Assembly: GCF_025506275.1 (NCBI RefSeq)
Contig: NZ_QYCP01000081.1
Span: forward strand, 43,045-107,044
Length of the DNA: 64,000 nt
From: Brevibacterium permense
GTDB lineage: Bacteria > Actinomycetota > Actinomycetes > Actinomycetales > Brevibacteriaceae
Reading direction: 5' to 3'
Shown here: positions 1-8,493 of the stretch, piece after piece
Position numbering within the stretch: position 1 is the stretch's first letter
Layout: each line of letters begins with the position of its first letter
Position numbers and translations under genes: made by a program
The notes under the pieces: generated by a model
Databases searched by the model: none
Told to the model about the DNA's origin: nothing
What the model saw: the letters and a program-made list of their open reading frames with translations, nothing else

Positions 1-1050
1 GCCGGCGATGAGGTCGTTGATGCCGAAGGTGACGGCTGTCCGGGTGATGATCGCTGGGAGCAGTTCGGTCATTTCGTGGACCTGGTGGAGGACCTCGAGA
101 GTTCCGTCCGGTTCGGCGCTGCCCTCGCCGCCGGCTGCTGCAGAAGGGGCCGAATTATCGGCCGGGGCGGGTTCGGCCCCAGATCCCTCGAGCGTGGCCT
201 CGGGAGTGGAGGCGACTGCCGCACTTGGCGCGGCGGGACGAGTCGGCATCTTCCGCCAGTAGCCGACGACCTCGACGTCCTCTTTGGGAAGGCCGATCTC
301 CCGGCGCAGATAGCGGCGGATGGGGGCGATGGTCAGCGTCTCGCCCGCACACCAGGCGAAAGTGCGGCCTTCAGGCAGGTCGAGATTCTTCACGGCGTCG
401 ACCATCAGGCGCGATTCGCCCGGTGCGGTGGATCCGCGGATGAGCCAGTCGATTTCGACATCGGCTTCGGTGGTGATGTCCTGGATGTCGTCGGAGGTGG
501 GCACTTCGACGATGATGTGACCGCGGGTGCCCGCAGGTGCCTCTTCGAGCCAGCGCCCGACAGCGGGCAGCGCCGTCTCGTCAGCGACGAGGAGGTGGAA
601 GTCGATGTCGTCGGCCAAGCCGGCGCAGGTCTTCGGTCCGGCGAAGCTGATCCGATCACCGACCGCGACGCCGAAAGCCCAGTCAGAGGCCAGTCCGGAG
701 TCATGGCGAACGATGTCGATGCTGAAGGAGTTCGTCTCGTGGTCGACGCTGCGAACGGTGTAGTCACGAGCACGGTTGAGCGCTTCGCGGTTCCAGTTGA
801 AGCGGAACTCCTCCTGCTCGCCGATATCGAGGGATGAGCCGTCGGGCGGGGGAATGACGAGCTTCACGTGATCGTCGAAACCCTCGGAGCGGAATGCAGG
901 CCGTACGGTCTCGCCGACCCCACCGGCCGCCAATTGATCGCCTGAAACTGTCAGGCGTCGCATGTTCGGGGTGATGTCGGCGATGCCCGTGACTTCCACC
1001 TCGCGCAGGATGATCGGCAGCACCTGCAGAGGCCTGGAAGTGCGCGGCAT
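1..1050 (-). CDS. Siderophore-interacting protein (SIP/ViuB family), C-terminally extended, cut by the left edge
   Basis: Open on the minus strand from ATG at 1050 to the window edge (350 codons, no stop). Residues about 1-265 read as an FAD-binding siderophore-interacting protein: an N-terminal ferredoxin-reductase-like barrel with a RDYTVR motif, a central VADETALPA stretch typical of SIP proteins, a WCAGE motif, and a YWR near residue 264 where most SIPs end. Such proteins reduce ferric siderophores in the cytoplasm to release iron. Here the chain continues through an Ala/Pro/Ser/Glu-rich linker of about 50 residues into a second region (HEMTELLPAIITRTAVTFGI) that resembles the dimerisation helices of O-methyltransferases. 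A DtxR-type box lies upstream. The SIP call is firm; the nature of the second domain is tentative because it is truncated. Confidence 0.85.
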   Translation of the reverse strand, partial: MPRTSRPLQVLPIILREVEVTGIADITPNMRRLTVSGDQLAAGGVGETVRPAFRSEGFDDHVKLVIPPPDGSSLDIGEQEEFRFNWNREALNRARDYTVRSVDHETNSFSIDIVRHDSGLASDWAFGVAVGDRISFAGPKTCAGLADDIDFHLLVADETALPAVGRWLEEAPAGTRGHIIVEVPTSDDIQDITTEADVEIDWLIRGSTAPGESRLMVDAVKNLDLPEGRTFAWCAGETLTIAPIRRYLRREIGLPKEDVEVVGYWRKMPTRPAAPSAAVASTPEATLEGSGAEPAPADNSAPSAAAGGEGSAEPDGTLEVLHQVHEMTELLPAIITRTAVTFGINDLIAG

Positions 1051-1166
1051 ATATTCAGCTCCGAGGGTTCTTGACGTATGAAACAGCGAGAAACAGAGAA
1101 GCCGGACCCACAAGTTCAAGCAGGTGTGTCAACTGCCTTAGGCAAGACCGATATTCCCTATATCTC

Positions 1167-1185
1167 ATAGGTGAGCCTAACCTGG
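1167..1185 (-). promoter_or_regulatory. DtxR/IdeR-type iron box upstream of the siderophore-interacting protein
   Basis: Read on the minus strand the site contains AGGTTAGGCTCACCT, matching the DtxR/IdeR consensus TTAGGTTAGGCTAACCTAA at 15 of 19 positions. It lies about 120 bases upstream of the SIP start. A perfect inverted repeat TGCCT-TAGGCA at 1134-1144 lies closer to the gene and may be a second half-site or the operator edge. Iron-loaded DtxR would repress the gene. Confidence 0.75.
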
Positions 1186-1272
1186 GATCGCAGCAGGTGC
1201 AACCACTTATTTTCAACACCGACCAGAGGCCGCCACCTCGGTTCGCTCCGACTCCTCGGATATCGCTTCGTC

Positions 1273-3222
1273 CTATTCGCGCGGTCCCGACAGCAGCATG
1301 AGCGCGGCACCGGCGACGATGCGCTTGTACACCGGCTCGACAGACAGCGTGTCTCCATCTGCCGTGAGGAGCCCGAGCTCGGTGAGCTCCTGCAGTTCGT
1401 CCGCCAAGAGCGTGGAGAGCCGCTCGGCGCGCACCTCGCCGAGGTCGAGTTCGGGGCGTTCGGGTGCCGAGTCAGGAGCGAGGATCTCGATGAGGCGCTG
1501 GGCGATCGTGATCGCCGGGGCGCCGTAGTCCTCCCCGGGAACGAGGTTGATCACGTCGAGCAGCCGCTCGTAGATGAAGGCGCCGATGACCGGCAGTGCG
1601 GTATCCGCGCTCACCTCGCCCTTCTTCCACTCGTCGGCGGTACTTCCCGGGCGGACCTTGGTGCCGGTGATCTCGGTGATCTCGGCGCTCTGCATCACGG
1701 CCCACATCGCCTCGAGGACGGGCACCTCGTCGGCGCTGCGCGCATAGTTCACGCCGTCTTCAAAACGGGCGTTCGACGCGACTCCGACGGCGTTGATGCC
1801 GAACTTTCCGGCCGCCTCGGCGATATCGGCTCGCTTCACCCGCCCCGTACCGGTCAGCGGGCGGGAGTCGCCGATCCAGTCGAGAATGCCGACCACGCCC
1901 TCGACGAGGCGGTTGTTCGGAATGGGCTGCGCGAGCCGCTCCTCGCTCAGTGCATTGGCTTCGACTGCAGCCATCAGAGCAGAGGGCAGCGGATCGGTGC
2001 GCATGCTCGCGGCCTCGGCGCGGGCGCGGGCGGAGTGCCAGCGTTCGGGGTTCTCGTCGGTGTCCGTGCGGAAACGGAGATAGTTGTCGAGAGCTTCGAG
2101 GCTGTCGAGGAAGATCACCGTCGACGGCGATTCGCCATCGGTCTTCTCGGCCTCCTCCTGTCCGTCGACCGCGAAGCTTTCAAGGACGTCGAGGAGGTCG
2201 TCGATTCCCTCCGGTTCGTCGATATCCGCACGGGAGGACACGGCGATGCAGAACAGGAGGTGGGCGATATCGAAGACCTCTGAGTCCTCGTCGACGTCGT
2301 CGTAAGTCTCGGCCAGCCAGTCGCGGAAGCGCTGGTAGAGGGGCATCTCGTAGACGGTCTTCTCGACCTCGTCCATTCGCGCATCGATGCCCTGCGGGTC
2401 AGGGTTGGGATTCGCCTGTGCACTCGCCTGGGCGCTCGATCCGCCGAGCCACTCCGGCAGGTCCTGTTCTGCGGCAGGGCCGTCCTGGGCTTCCTGGACG
2501 TCTCGGCTCACGCGGCCGGTGGAGCCGTAAGTGCCTGCAACCGGTTCCGGATAACCGTCGAGTGGCATGAGCTCGTCGACGACGTCCTGCTCCGAGACCT
2601 TGTTTCGCTTGGTCAGCCGCACGACCGCGGCGGCTACGGCGAGCATGGCCCCCTCGAGGACGGGACGTCCGCTGTTGCTGGTGATGAGACGGTCGAGGCT
2701 GTCGACGACGCGCCCCTTCTGTGCCAGGGCCAGGATGTCGCGAGCCACGGCGCGAGACTTCTTCGCCGACCACTTCGGTGCCATCACTCCGCCGAGCTTC
2801 GGTCCGTGCACGTCGTCTGTGAACCATTCGTCGAGGAGCCCCATCGCCGCCCCGGTCACCTGCGCGACGCTCGGGCTGAAGTCCTCGGGACCGGAGGGCA
2901 GAGAGGCCACAACAGCCTCGGCGCGCTTGATATCGTCTTCGGCGAAGGCAAGGGAGAAGGAGCGCAGCTTCCCCAGAGCCAGTCCGCGGTGGGCACCGAC
3001 CGGGGTGAATAGGCGGCGGTTGTATTCCACCTGCGCCTTCTCCATAGCTGCGTGGAAGTCAGCCTCGGTGAAGTCCGCATTCGGATCATCGATGTCAACG
3101 CCTTCGGCCTTGAGGAACGGCGCCAGCTCCCGCATCATCCGATCGCCCGTGCCGGGGTTGCGGCTGACTTTGCCGCCCGCTGCCATACCGTGGAATTCGG
3201 GACTGTCGATGAAAGAATACAC
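1273..3222 (-). CDS. Large hypothetical protein, no recognised domain
   Basis: A 649-aa protein from a GTG start at 3222, chosen because AGGAG lies six bases upstream; the next in-frame ATG at 3186 has no ribosome binding site. The protein is soluble-looking and acidic, with no signal peptide or membrane segment. It has a helical N-terminal half (residues about 20-230), an acidic low-complexity hinge rich in Ala, Gln, Asn and Pro (about 235-285), and a C-terminal half with helix-rich blocks ending in a segment that could be a winged helix (ELTELGLLTADGDTLSVEPV). I do not recognise the family. It lies upstream of the SIP gene in the same direction, but a 220-base gap with the iron box separates them, so it is probably not part of the iron regulon. 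Confidence 0.7.
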   Translation of the reverse strand: MYSFIDSPEFHGMAAGGKVSRNPGTGDRMMRELAPFLKAEGVDIDDPNADFTEADFHAAMEKAQVEYNRRLFTPVGAHRGLALGKLRSFSLAFAEDDIKRAEAVVASLPSGPEDFSPSVAQVTGAAMGLLDEWFTDDVHGPKLGGVMAPKWSAKKSRAVARDILALAQKGRVVDSLDRLITSNSGRPVLEGAMLAVAAAVVRLTKRNKVSEQDVVDELMPLDGYPEPVAGTYGSTGRVSRDVQEAQDGPAAEQDLPEWLGGSSAQASAQANPNPDPQGIDARMDEVEKTVYEMPLYQRFRDWLAETYDDVDEDSEVFDIAHLLFCIAVSSRADIDEPEGIDDLLDVLESFAVDGQEEAEKTDGESPSTVIFLDSLEALDNYLRFRTDTDENPERWHSARARAEAASMRTDPLPSALMAAVEANALSEERLAQPIPNNRLVEGVVGILDWIGDSRPLTGTGRVKRADIAEAAGKFGINAVGVASNARFEDGVNYARSADEVPVLEAMWAVMQSAEITEITGTKVRPGSTADEWKKGEVSADTALPVIGAFIYERLLDVINLVPGEDYGAPAITIAQRLIEILAPDSAPERPELDLGEVRAERLSTLLADELQELTELGLLTADGDTLSVEPVYKRIVAGAALMLLSGPRE

Positions 3223-3387
3223 GCACTGCTCCTGCCGAGGATGGACTGAAGCAATAACGGTAACAAGTCCGACCTCCTCCGCCATACACCTGCCCCGGCA
3301 TGGCCCCGCGGCTTTGCCGAGATCACATTTCGGGAGTCGGCGGTACCGCACACAGCGCTGCGGGCCCGGTCGGTGCTCAAGCCCTGG

Positions 3388-3996
3388 TCAACGCTCAGCC
3401 CCTGACGAGGCGAGGGTCTTCCGCACCGCCCTGATGGTCAGCTCGAGAGACTTGGCGCGCGCGGTCGGATCGTCGACGCCGACGCTCACGCTGTAGAGGT
3501 GTCCGGAGCCGATGGTGAGGTAGACGAATGCTGCCGCCCATCCGATCGGCACGTCCTCATCGATGGAACCGTCAGCCTGTCCTCTCGCGATGACGGCTTC
3601 GAGGGGATCATCTTCGTCGCCCGCAGATTCAGCGCCCGCACGGGACTCGGCGGCCGCCTCGGCGAAGGTCTCATCGGTGATGATCGGATTGTCGGCGAAG
3701 AGCAGGGTGAGCACATCGGGCAGAGTGAACATCTCCGCACAGATCCGCTCGAGCGCAGCCAGCCCGGTCCCCTCGCCGGGACGGGCCTTCATAACCGCCT
3801 CACCGAATCGCCGGGCACCGAGCCTCGCCGCCGCGCCGACGAGCGCCTCCCGATCACCGAAATGTCGGTAAAGAGTGGTGCGGCCGACGCCGATCGACTG
3901 CGAGAGCTCGATCATCGACGCCTGCGGATTCGCGGCAAGGTGGGACAGTGCCTCGCTGACCAGGGCCTCTCGGCCCAATCGACGCATACCCTGCAC
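3388..3996 (-). CDS. TetR/AcrR family transcriptional regulator
   Basis: About 200 aa. The N-terminal helix-turn-helix is clear: ASMIELSQSIGVGRTTLYRHF followed by a GDREALV cap, the classic TetR DNA-binding signature, at residues about 20-50. The rest is a helical ligand-binding domain with an acidic, variable middle. GTG at 3996 is chosen because GGAGG lies ten bases upstream; GTG at 4002 and ATG at 3987 are alternatives that alter only the first few residues. The gene is divergent from the YqeB-like membrane protein, with a perfect palindrome between them, so it most likely controls itself and that gene. The ligand is unknown. Confidence 0.85.
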   Translation of the reverse strand: MQGMRRLGREALVSEALSHLAANPQASMIELSQSIGVGRTTLYRHFGDREALVGAAARLGARRFGEAVMKARPGEGTGLAALERICAEMFTLPDVLTLLFADNPIITDETFAEAAAESRAGAESAGDEDDPLEAVIARGQADGSIDEDVPIGWAAAFVYLTIGSGHLYSVSVGVDDPTARAKSLELTIRAVRKTLASSGAER

Positions 3997-4045
3997 CGGC
4001 ACACCCCCTCCCCTGACTCTGCGAACGATACAGAGCAGTCTACTT

Positions 4046-4065
4046 GTGGAACACCAGTGTTCCAC
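4046..4065. promoter_or_regulatory. Perfect 20-bp palindrome, probable TetR operator
   Basis: GTGGAACACCAGTGTTCCAC is a perfect inverted repeat of 9-bp arms around CA. It lies between the divergent TetR gene and the YqeB-like gene, just upstream of a TATCAT sequence at 4071-4076 that could be the -10 of the plus-strand gene. Its length, symmetry and position fit a TetR dimer site. Confidence 0.75.
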
Positions 4066-4112
4066 TTTGGTATCATGGAGTACCGACTACGCCCTCGAGG
4101 ATCGAGCAAGTG

Positions 4113-4628
4113 ATGGATCAACCCCAGCGGAAGAACGACTCGGCAACCCAGCAGCCCCACGCCCCTGCGACGTTCGCGCTCAGTCGGACCGACGTCGTCG
4201 TCATCAGCCTCGTCTGCATCGGCATCGGGGTGGCGCTCGGCTTCTTCCTTCCGGCCCTCGGGTCGATTGCCGCGACTTTCCCCATCCCCTTCGGTGACGT
4301 CATCGAGAAGCTCAGCCGCTTCGACCAGGCGTGGGTCGTCATCGCCCGACCGATCATCGGCGGGGCGCTCGGACTCATCGCCGCCTTCTTCATCACCGCC
4401 TCGACGACTCCCCTGGTCGTCGATGAGCACGGAATCACCATCGGGCGAGACGACGACCATCCGCTGCGCATCTCCCGCGCCTCGTTTTCGACCGCATACT
4501 TCGCCGACGGCAAGCTCGTCGTCGTCACCGAAGGCGGGCATCAGGCCTTCAAGGGCGATGTCGAAGGCAAGAAGGCCGCTATCGCCGAGGCCTTCACCGC
4601 CCGTGGATATCGGTGGGGCGAGATCTGA
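4113..4628 (+). CDS. YqeB-like membrane protein
   Basis: 171 aa from ATG at 4113 (GTG at 4110 is an equally spaced alternative; GAGG at 4097-4100 is the likely ribosome binding site). Two hydrophobic segments, at about residues 23-48 and 68-92, are followed by a soluble C-terminal domain with alternating beta strands (PLVVDEHGITI, KLVVVTEGGHQ) ending in a helix and GYRWGE. This layout matches the actinobacterial and Bacillus YqeB family, whose soluble part is a bacterial PH-like domain. The function is unknown. It is divergent from a TetR gene and shares its operator, so it is probably inducible. Confidence 0.6.
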   Translation: MDQPQRKNDSATQQPHAPATFALSRTDVVVISLVCIGIGVALGFFLPALGSIAATFPIPFGDVIEKLSRFDQAWVVIARPIIGGALGLIAAFFITASTTPLVVDEHGITIGRDDDHPLRISRASFSTAYFADGKLVVVTEGGHQAFKGDVEGKKAAIAEAFTARGYRWGEI

Positions 4629-4666
4629 GCAGTCCGAAAACGGATTCTGCGCCCCCTCACTGTCCA

Positions 4667-4729
4667 GCCAAACGTCCACTCGGCCTGCCGGAACCGGCCC
4701 CTTCGTCCCGAGTTAGCGACACGTTTGGC
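4667..4729. terminator. Three-tier nested inverted repeat between YqeB-like gene and E1alpha
   Basis: Outer arms GCCAAACGT (4667-4675) and ACGTTTGGC (4721-4729), middle arms ACTCGG (4678-4683) and CCGAGT (4708-4713), inner arms GCCGG and CCGGC (4687-4698). All are perfect. It follows the stop of the YqeB-like gene and precedes the dehydrogenase operon, so it may terminate the first transcript. There is no T-run, so intrinsic termination is not certain. Confidence 0.45.
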
Positions 4730-4791
4730 CGCCCGTCCTCACCTGCACGTAAGCCATGGAATCGTGACTCGGCTCACGCCATTATGGGGCC

Positions 4792-5898
4792 ATGACCATT
4801 GACGTTCCCACCACAGGCCGCTCACTGCCCCAGCTGCAGCCGATCAGCTTCATCGGCGCAGATGGCCGGCTCACCGACACTCCGACCGAAGGGCTGCGGA
4901 TCCCCAGCGATGCCACCCTCACCGGTCTCTACCGGCAGATGGTCCTCGTCCGCCGGTTCGAAGCGCAGGTCACGCACCTGACCCGGCAGGGTCGACTCGC
5001 GACCTATCCTTCCGCGGCAGGTCAGGAAGCCGCCGAGGTGGGGGCCACCACCGCGCTGGCCCCGAATGATTGGCTGTTCCCCACCTACCGCGACTCGGCA
5101 GCGCTGCTGACTCGCGGAGTGCCCGTGGCCGAGATCCTCGCCGCCTTCCGCGGGGACTGGCACTGCGGTTTCGACCCGCACGAATATCACGCCTCACCTG
5201 CGGCGACACCGCTGGCGACCCAGACCCTGCATGCCACCGGATTCGCGATGGCCGCGAAGCTCAAAGGCGAGGATGCCGCAACTCTCACTTTCCTCGGCGA
5301 CGGCGCCAGCAGCGAAGGCGACACCCACGAGGCCTTCAACTTCGCCTCCGTCTGGCAGACCCCGACGGTCTTCGTTCTGCAGAACAATCAGTACGCGATC
5401 TCCACTCCCCTGCGAGAGCAGACGAACGCGACGATGCTCGCCGACCGGGCCGCCGGCTACGGTATGCCGGGCCTGCGCGTCGACGGCAATGACGTCGCCG
5501 CCGTGTTCGCCGCCGTCTCCGCGGCCCTCGAGCGCGGTCGGAACGGGGACGGTCCGACCCTCATCGAGTGCCTCACCTACCGGATGGAGTCGCACACGAA
5601 CTCCGACGATCCGACGAAGTACCGCGACGCCGAGGAGGTCGAGCACTGGAAGCAGTTCGATCCCATCGATCGTCTCGAGAAGTATCTGCGCCAGTCCGGG
5701 GCCCTTGACGATGCGAAGGTCGCAGAGGTCGCCGAGGCGGCCGAGACCCTGGCAGCGTCCGTCCGCGATGCGATGAACCAAGAGGCTGAGGTCGATCCCC
5801 GTGAGCTCTTCGCCCACGTCTATGCGACCCCGCGCACGGCCCTTGCCGAACAGCAGCAGGTTCTTGAAGCCGAACTCGCCGCGGCAGGCCACGCATGA
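4792..5898 (+). CDS. bkdA: 2-oxoacid dehydrogenase E1 component, alpha subunit (branched-chain type)
   Basis: 368 aa, the usual length for the alpha subunit of heterotetrameric E1. The thiamine-diphosphate motif is visible as GDGASSEGD near residue 168, ending in QNNQYAIS, and the phosphorylation-loop-like stretch YRMESHTNSDDPTKYR lies near residue 263. It decarboxylates a 2-oxoacid and, with the beta subunit, transfers the acyl group to the lipoyl domain of E2. It is the first gene of an E1alpha-E1beta-E2 operon with four-base overlaps. Substrate: Actinobacteria normally use an AceE-type enzyme for pyruvate, so the heterotetramer here is more likely for branched-chain 2-oxoacids from Val, Leu and Ile. 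That is an inference; pyruvate or acetoin cannot be excluded. No E3 gene is in the window. Confidence 0.85.
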   Translation: MTIDVPTTGRSLPQLQPISFIGADGRLTDTPTEGLRIPSDATLTGLYRQMVLVRRFEAQVTHLTRQGRLATYPSAAGQEAAEVGATTALAPNDWLFPTYRDSAALLTRGVPVAEILAAFRGDWHCGFDPHEYHASPAATPLATQTLHATGFAMAAKLKGEDAATLTFLGDGASSEGDTHEAFNFASVWQTPTVFVLQNNQYAISTPLREQTNATMLADRAAGYGMPGLRVDGNDVAAVFAAVSAALERGRNGDGPTLIECLTYRMESHTNSDDPTKYRDAEEVEHWKQFDPIDRLEKYLRQSGALDDAKVAEVAEAAETLAASVRDAMNQEAEVDPRELFAHVYATPRTALAEQQQVLEAELAAAGHA

Positions 5899-7013
5899 GC
5901 GTCGAAACGGGCACCGACCCGACGACCGACCCAGCCACTGATTCGACTGAGGTGGACGACGAAACCGCCACGGCCGCCTCGGCACAGGGCGACACCGCAA
6001 CCGGCACTGCGCGGGCCCCCGAGGCCGGCCCCGCCGCGTCATCGGTGACGATGACGAAGGCCCTCAACCAGGCGCTGCGGGATTCCCTGGCCGATGACGA
6101 CACTGTGCTCGTCTTCGGTGAGGATGTCGGCCGCCTCGGCGGGGTCTTCCGTGTTACCGAAGGACTGCGGGCCGAATTCGGGTCGAACCGAGTCTGGGAT
6201 TCCCCGCTTGCGGAGTCCGGCATCATCGGCACCGCGATCGGCATGGCGATGAACGGCATGCGACCCGTCGTCGAGATGCAGTTCGACGCCTACGCCTACC
6301 CCGCGTTCGAGCAGATCGTGTCCCATGCGGCGAAGCTGCGGAACCGGACGAAAGGCCGGGTCAGCCTGCCGATCACGATCCGGATTCCCTATGCCGGCGA
6401 TATCGGCGGTGTCGAGCACCACTCGGATTCGTCCGAGGCCTATTGGACGTCGACACCGGGTCTGACCGTCGTCACGCCGTCGAATCCGGCCGATGCGTAT
6501 TCGCTGCTGCGCGAGTCGATCGCCGCCGATGATCCAGTCGTGTTCATGGAGCCGAAGTCCCGGTACTGGATGAAGGAGACGCTGAGCCTGCCCGTGACGA
6601 CGGCGCCGATGAATCGGGCGCAGGTCATCCGCGAGGGCACCGACGTCACCCTGCTCGCTTATGGTCCGACGGTGCAGACGGCGCTCGAAACTGCTGAGGC
6701 CGGGGCCGAGCACGGACTGTCCATCGAGGTCATCGACCTGCGCACGCTGTCTCCGTTCGATGATGAGACGGTGTCTGAGTCGGTGCGCAAGACCTCGCGC
6801 GCGGCGATCATCCACGAGGCCGCGCAGTTCGGCGGATACGGCGCCGAGGTGGCCGCCCGCCTCACCGAGCGCAACTTCACTTACCTGTCGGCCCCGATCC
6901 TGCGGGTCGCCGGGTTCGATGTGCCCTACCCGTCGCCGAAGCTCGAGGAGTTCTACTTGCCCACCGTCGAACGCGTGCTCGATGCGCTCGAGTCCTGGGA
7001 TTGGGAGCTGTGA
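5895..7013 (+). CDS. bkdB: 2-oxoacid dehydrogenase E1 component, beta subunit
   Basis: 372 aa, starting at an ATG that overlaps the alpha-subunit stop by four bases. The core from about residue 52 (VTMTKALNQALRD) onward is a standard E1 beta subunit with FGEDVGRLGGVFRVTEGL, the PVVEMQF strand and a C-terminal transketolase domain ending in the PSPKLEEFYLP block. The first about 50 residues are a Thr/Ala/Asp-rich low-complexity tail not found in most homologues; an internal start at 6046 or 6052 would remove it but has no ribosome binding site. It forms the heterotetrameric E1 with the preceding gene. Confidence 0.87.
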   Translation: MSVETGTDPTTDPATDSTEVDDETATAASAQGDTATGTARAPEAGPAASSVTMTKALNQALRDSLADDDTVLVFGEDVGRLGGVFRVTEGLRAEFGSNRVWDSPLAESGIIGTAIGMAMNGMRPVVEMQFDAYAYPAFEQIVSHAAKLRNRTKGRVSLPITIRIPYAGDIGGVEHHSDSSEAYWTSTPGLTVVTPSNPADAYSLLRESIAADDPVVFMEPKSRYWMKETLSLPVTTAPMNRAQVIREGTDVTLLAYGPTVQTALETAEAGAEHGLSIEVIDLRTLSPFDDETVSESVRKTSRAAIIHEAAQFGGYGAEVAARLTERNFTYLSAPILRVAGFDVPYPSPKLEEFYLPTVERVLDALESWDWEL

Positions 7014-8365
7014 TGAGTGCTGATCTGAATACCGGGATGCGCGGGACTGGCACGCGCGAGTTCATCCTTCCCGACCTCGGCGAAGGCCTCACCGAGGCGG
7101 AGCTGATCTCCTGGAAGGTCGAGATCGGGGACGAGGTCCACGTCGATCAGATGGTCGTCGAGGTCGAGTCCGCGAAGTCCGTCGTCGAGCTCCCCTGCCC
7201 GTACGCCGGGCGGATCGTCAGCCTTCACGCGAACGCCGGGGACACCGTCAGTGCAGGTCAGGCCCTGCTCTCCGTCGCCGAGGCGGGGGCCGAGGCCGAC
7301 GACGAGTCCGCAGCAGCCGACGACGGGGACTCGAGCGGAGCGAACCTCATCGGCTACGGCACCTCCGGACCGAAGACGCGGTCGAGTAAGTCGCGCTCAT
7401 TCGGGGGCAGGCACGCGGCCGCTCCCGCCACTGCGCCCGCTGAGCCTCCCGCACCCACACCGTCACCGGACGGCCGGGTCGCCCCCGTGTCCTCACCGCT
7501 CGTGCGCAAACTCGCGAAGGATCACGGAATCAGCGCCAAGCATCTGCCCGGCACCGGACCCGGCGGCGTCGTTACCAGGGCCGATGTCCTCACCGCGATC
7601 GAGGCCGGGACAGACACGAGTCGCAGTGCCCCGTCCGCACACGTCCCCGCGGGGACGTCACCGCTCGCCGGTGATCGCGATACCCGCACCCCGATCACGG
7701 GGCTGCGGAAGGTCGTGTCCGAACGCCTAACGAAGTCGCGGCAGGAGATCCCCGAAGCGACGATCTGGCTCGATGTCGACGCCACCGAGCTGCTTAACAC
7801 GAAGCGCGCACTTGAGGCGCGCACGGGTGAGAAGTATTCGCTGCTGTCGCTCGTCGCCCGCTTCGTCGTGGCCGGATTGAAGAAATATCCGATCATCAAC
7901 TCCTCGATCGACACGGCTGCCGGCGAGATCGTCACTCATGGTGACATCAACCTCGGCCTGGCCGCGCAAACCCCGCGCGGGCTCATGGTTCCCGTCGTCC
8001 ACGGAGTCGGCGAGATGAGCCTGCGGCAGCTGCGCGATTCCGTGTCCGAGACCGTCGGGAAGGCCGCCTCGGGGAGGTTCGATCCGTCGGAACTCTCCGG
8101 CGGCACGTTCACCTTGAACAACTACGGAGTGTTCGGCGTCGACAGTTCGGCCCCGATCATCAACCTCCCCGAGGTGGCCATGCTCGGCCTCGGCCGGATC
8201 AAGGACCGGCCGTGGGTCGTCGACGGCGAGCTGACTGTGCGCAAGGTGATGTACTTGTCGTTCGTCTTCGACCACCGGGCGTGCGACGGTCAGGAGCCGA
8301 GCGAGTTCCTCACCTTCGTCGCCGACTGCATCGAGAACCCGATCTCACTGCTCCCCGAGCTCTGA
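7013..8365 (+). CDS. bkdC: Dihydrolipoamide acyltransferase, E2 component
   Basis: 450 aa from the ATG at 7013, which overlaps the beta-subunit stop and has GGGAG at 7003-7007. Three domains are visible: a lipoyl domain (residues about 5-85) with the lipoylation lysine in VESAKSVVELP; a short E3/E1-binding domain (about 160-200, VRKLAKDHGISAKHLPGTGP); and the catalytic acyltransferase domain (about 225-450) ending in FDHRACDGQEPSEF, which carries the catalytic His and Asp of the HRxxDG motif. It accepts the acyl group from E1 and passes it to CoA. Acidic and Ala/Pro-rich linkers join the domains, as usual in E2. Confidence 0.9.
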   Translation: MSADLNTGMRGTGTREFILPDLGEGLTEAELISWKVEIGDEVHVDQMVVEVESAKSVVELPCPYAGRIVSLHANAGDTVSAGQALLSVAEAGAEADDESAAADDGDSSGANLIGYGTSGPKTRSSKSRSFGGRHAAAPATAPAEPPAPTPSPDGRVAPVSSPLVRKLAKDHGISAKHLPGTGPGGVVTRADVLTAIEAGTDTSRSAPSAHVPAGTSPLAGDRDTRTPITGLRKVVSERLTKSRQEIPEATIWLDVDATELLNTKRALEARTGEKYSLLSLVARFVVAGLKKYPIINSSIDTAAGEIVTHGDINLGLAAQTPRGLMVPVVHGVGEMSLRQLRDSVSETVGKAASGRFDPSELSGGTFTLNNYGVFGVDSSAPIINLPEVAMLGLGRIKDRPWVVDGELTVRKVMYLSFVFDHRACDGQEPSEFLTFVADCIENPISLLPEL

Positions 8366-8416
8366 CGAGCCCTCGATCAACGCCGAGGTGGACTCAGCCG
8401 CCAAGCGGCCAGGCGT

Positions 8417-8480
8417 CGTTCAAGCGTCAGCGCACTTGTCGATAGGTACACCGTTCGACAAGTGCGAGCCGCCTTGAACG
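8417..8480. terminator. Two-tier hairpin between convergent E2 and ABC-F genes
   Basis: Outer arms CGTTCAAG (8417-8424) and CTTGAACG (8473-8480), inner arms CGCACTTGTCGA (8431-8442) and TCGACAAGTGCG (8455-8466), all perfect, separated by six-base internal loops. It lies between two convergent genes and probably acts as a bidirectional terminator. No T-run follows on either strand. Confidence 0.55.
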
Positions 8481-8493
8481 AGAGGACCTCGGT

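Noticed and set aside
76..837. Long plus-strand ORF opposite the SIP gene
   Set aside because: It is the antisense shadow of a well-supported minus-strand SIP reading frame; the protein has no fold-like features.
1171..2283. Plus-strand 370-codon ORF
   Set aside because: Lies antisense within the 649-aa orphan gene; rich in His/Arg/Gly from reverse codons. The minus strand has a good ribosome binding site and ordinary composition.
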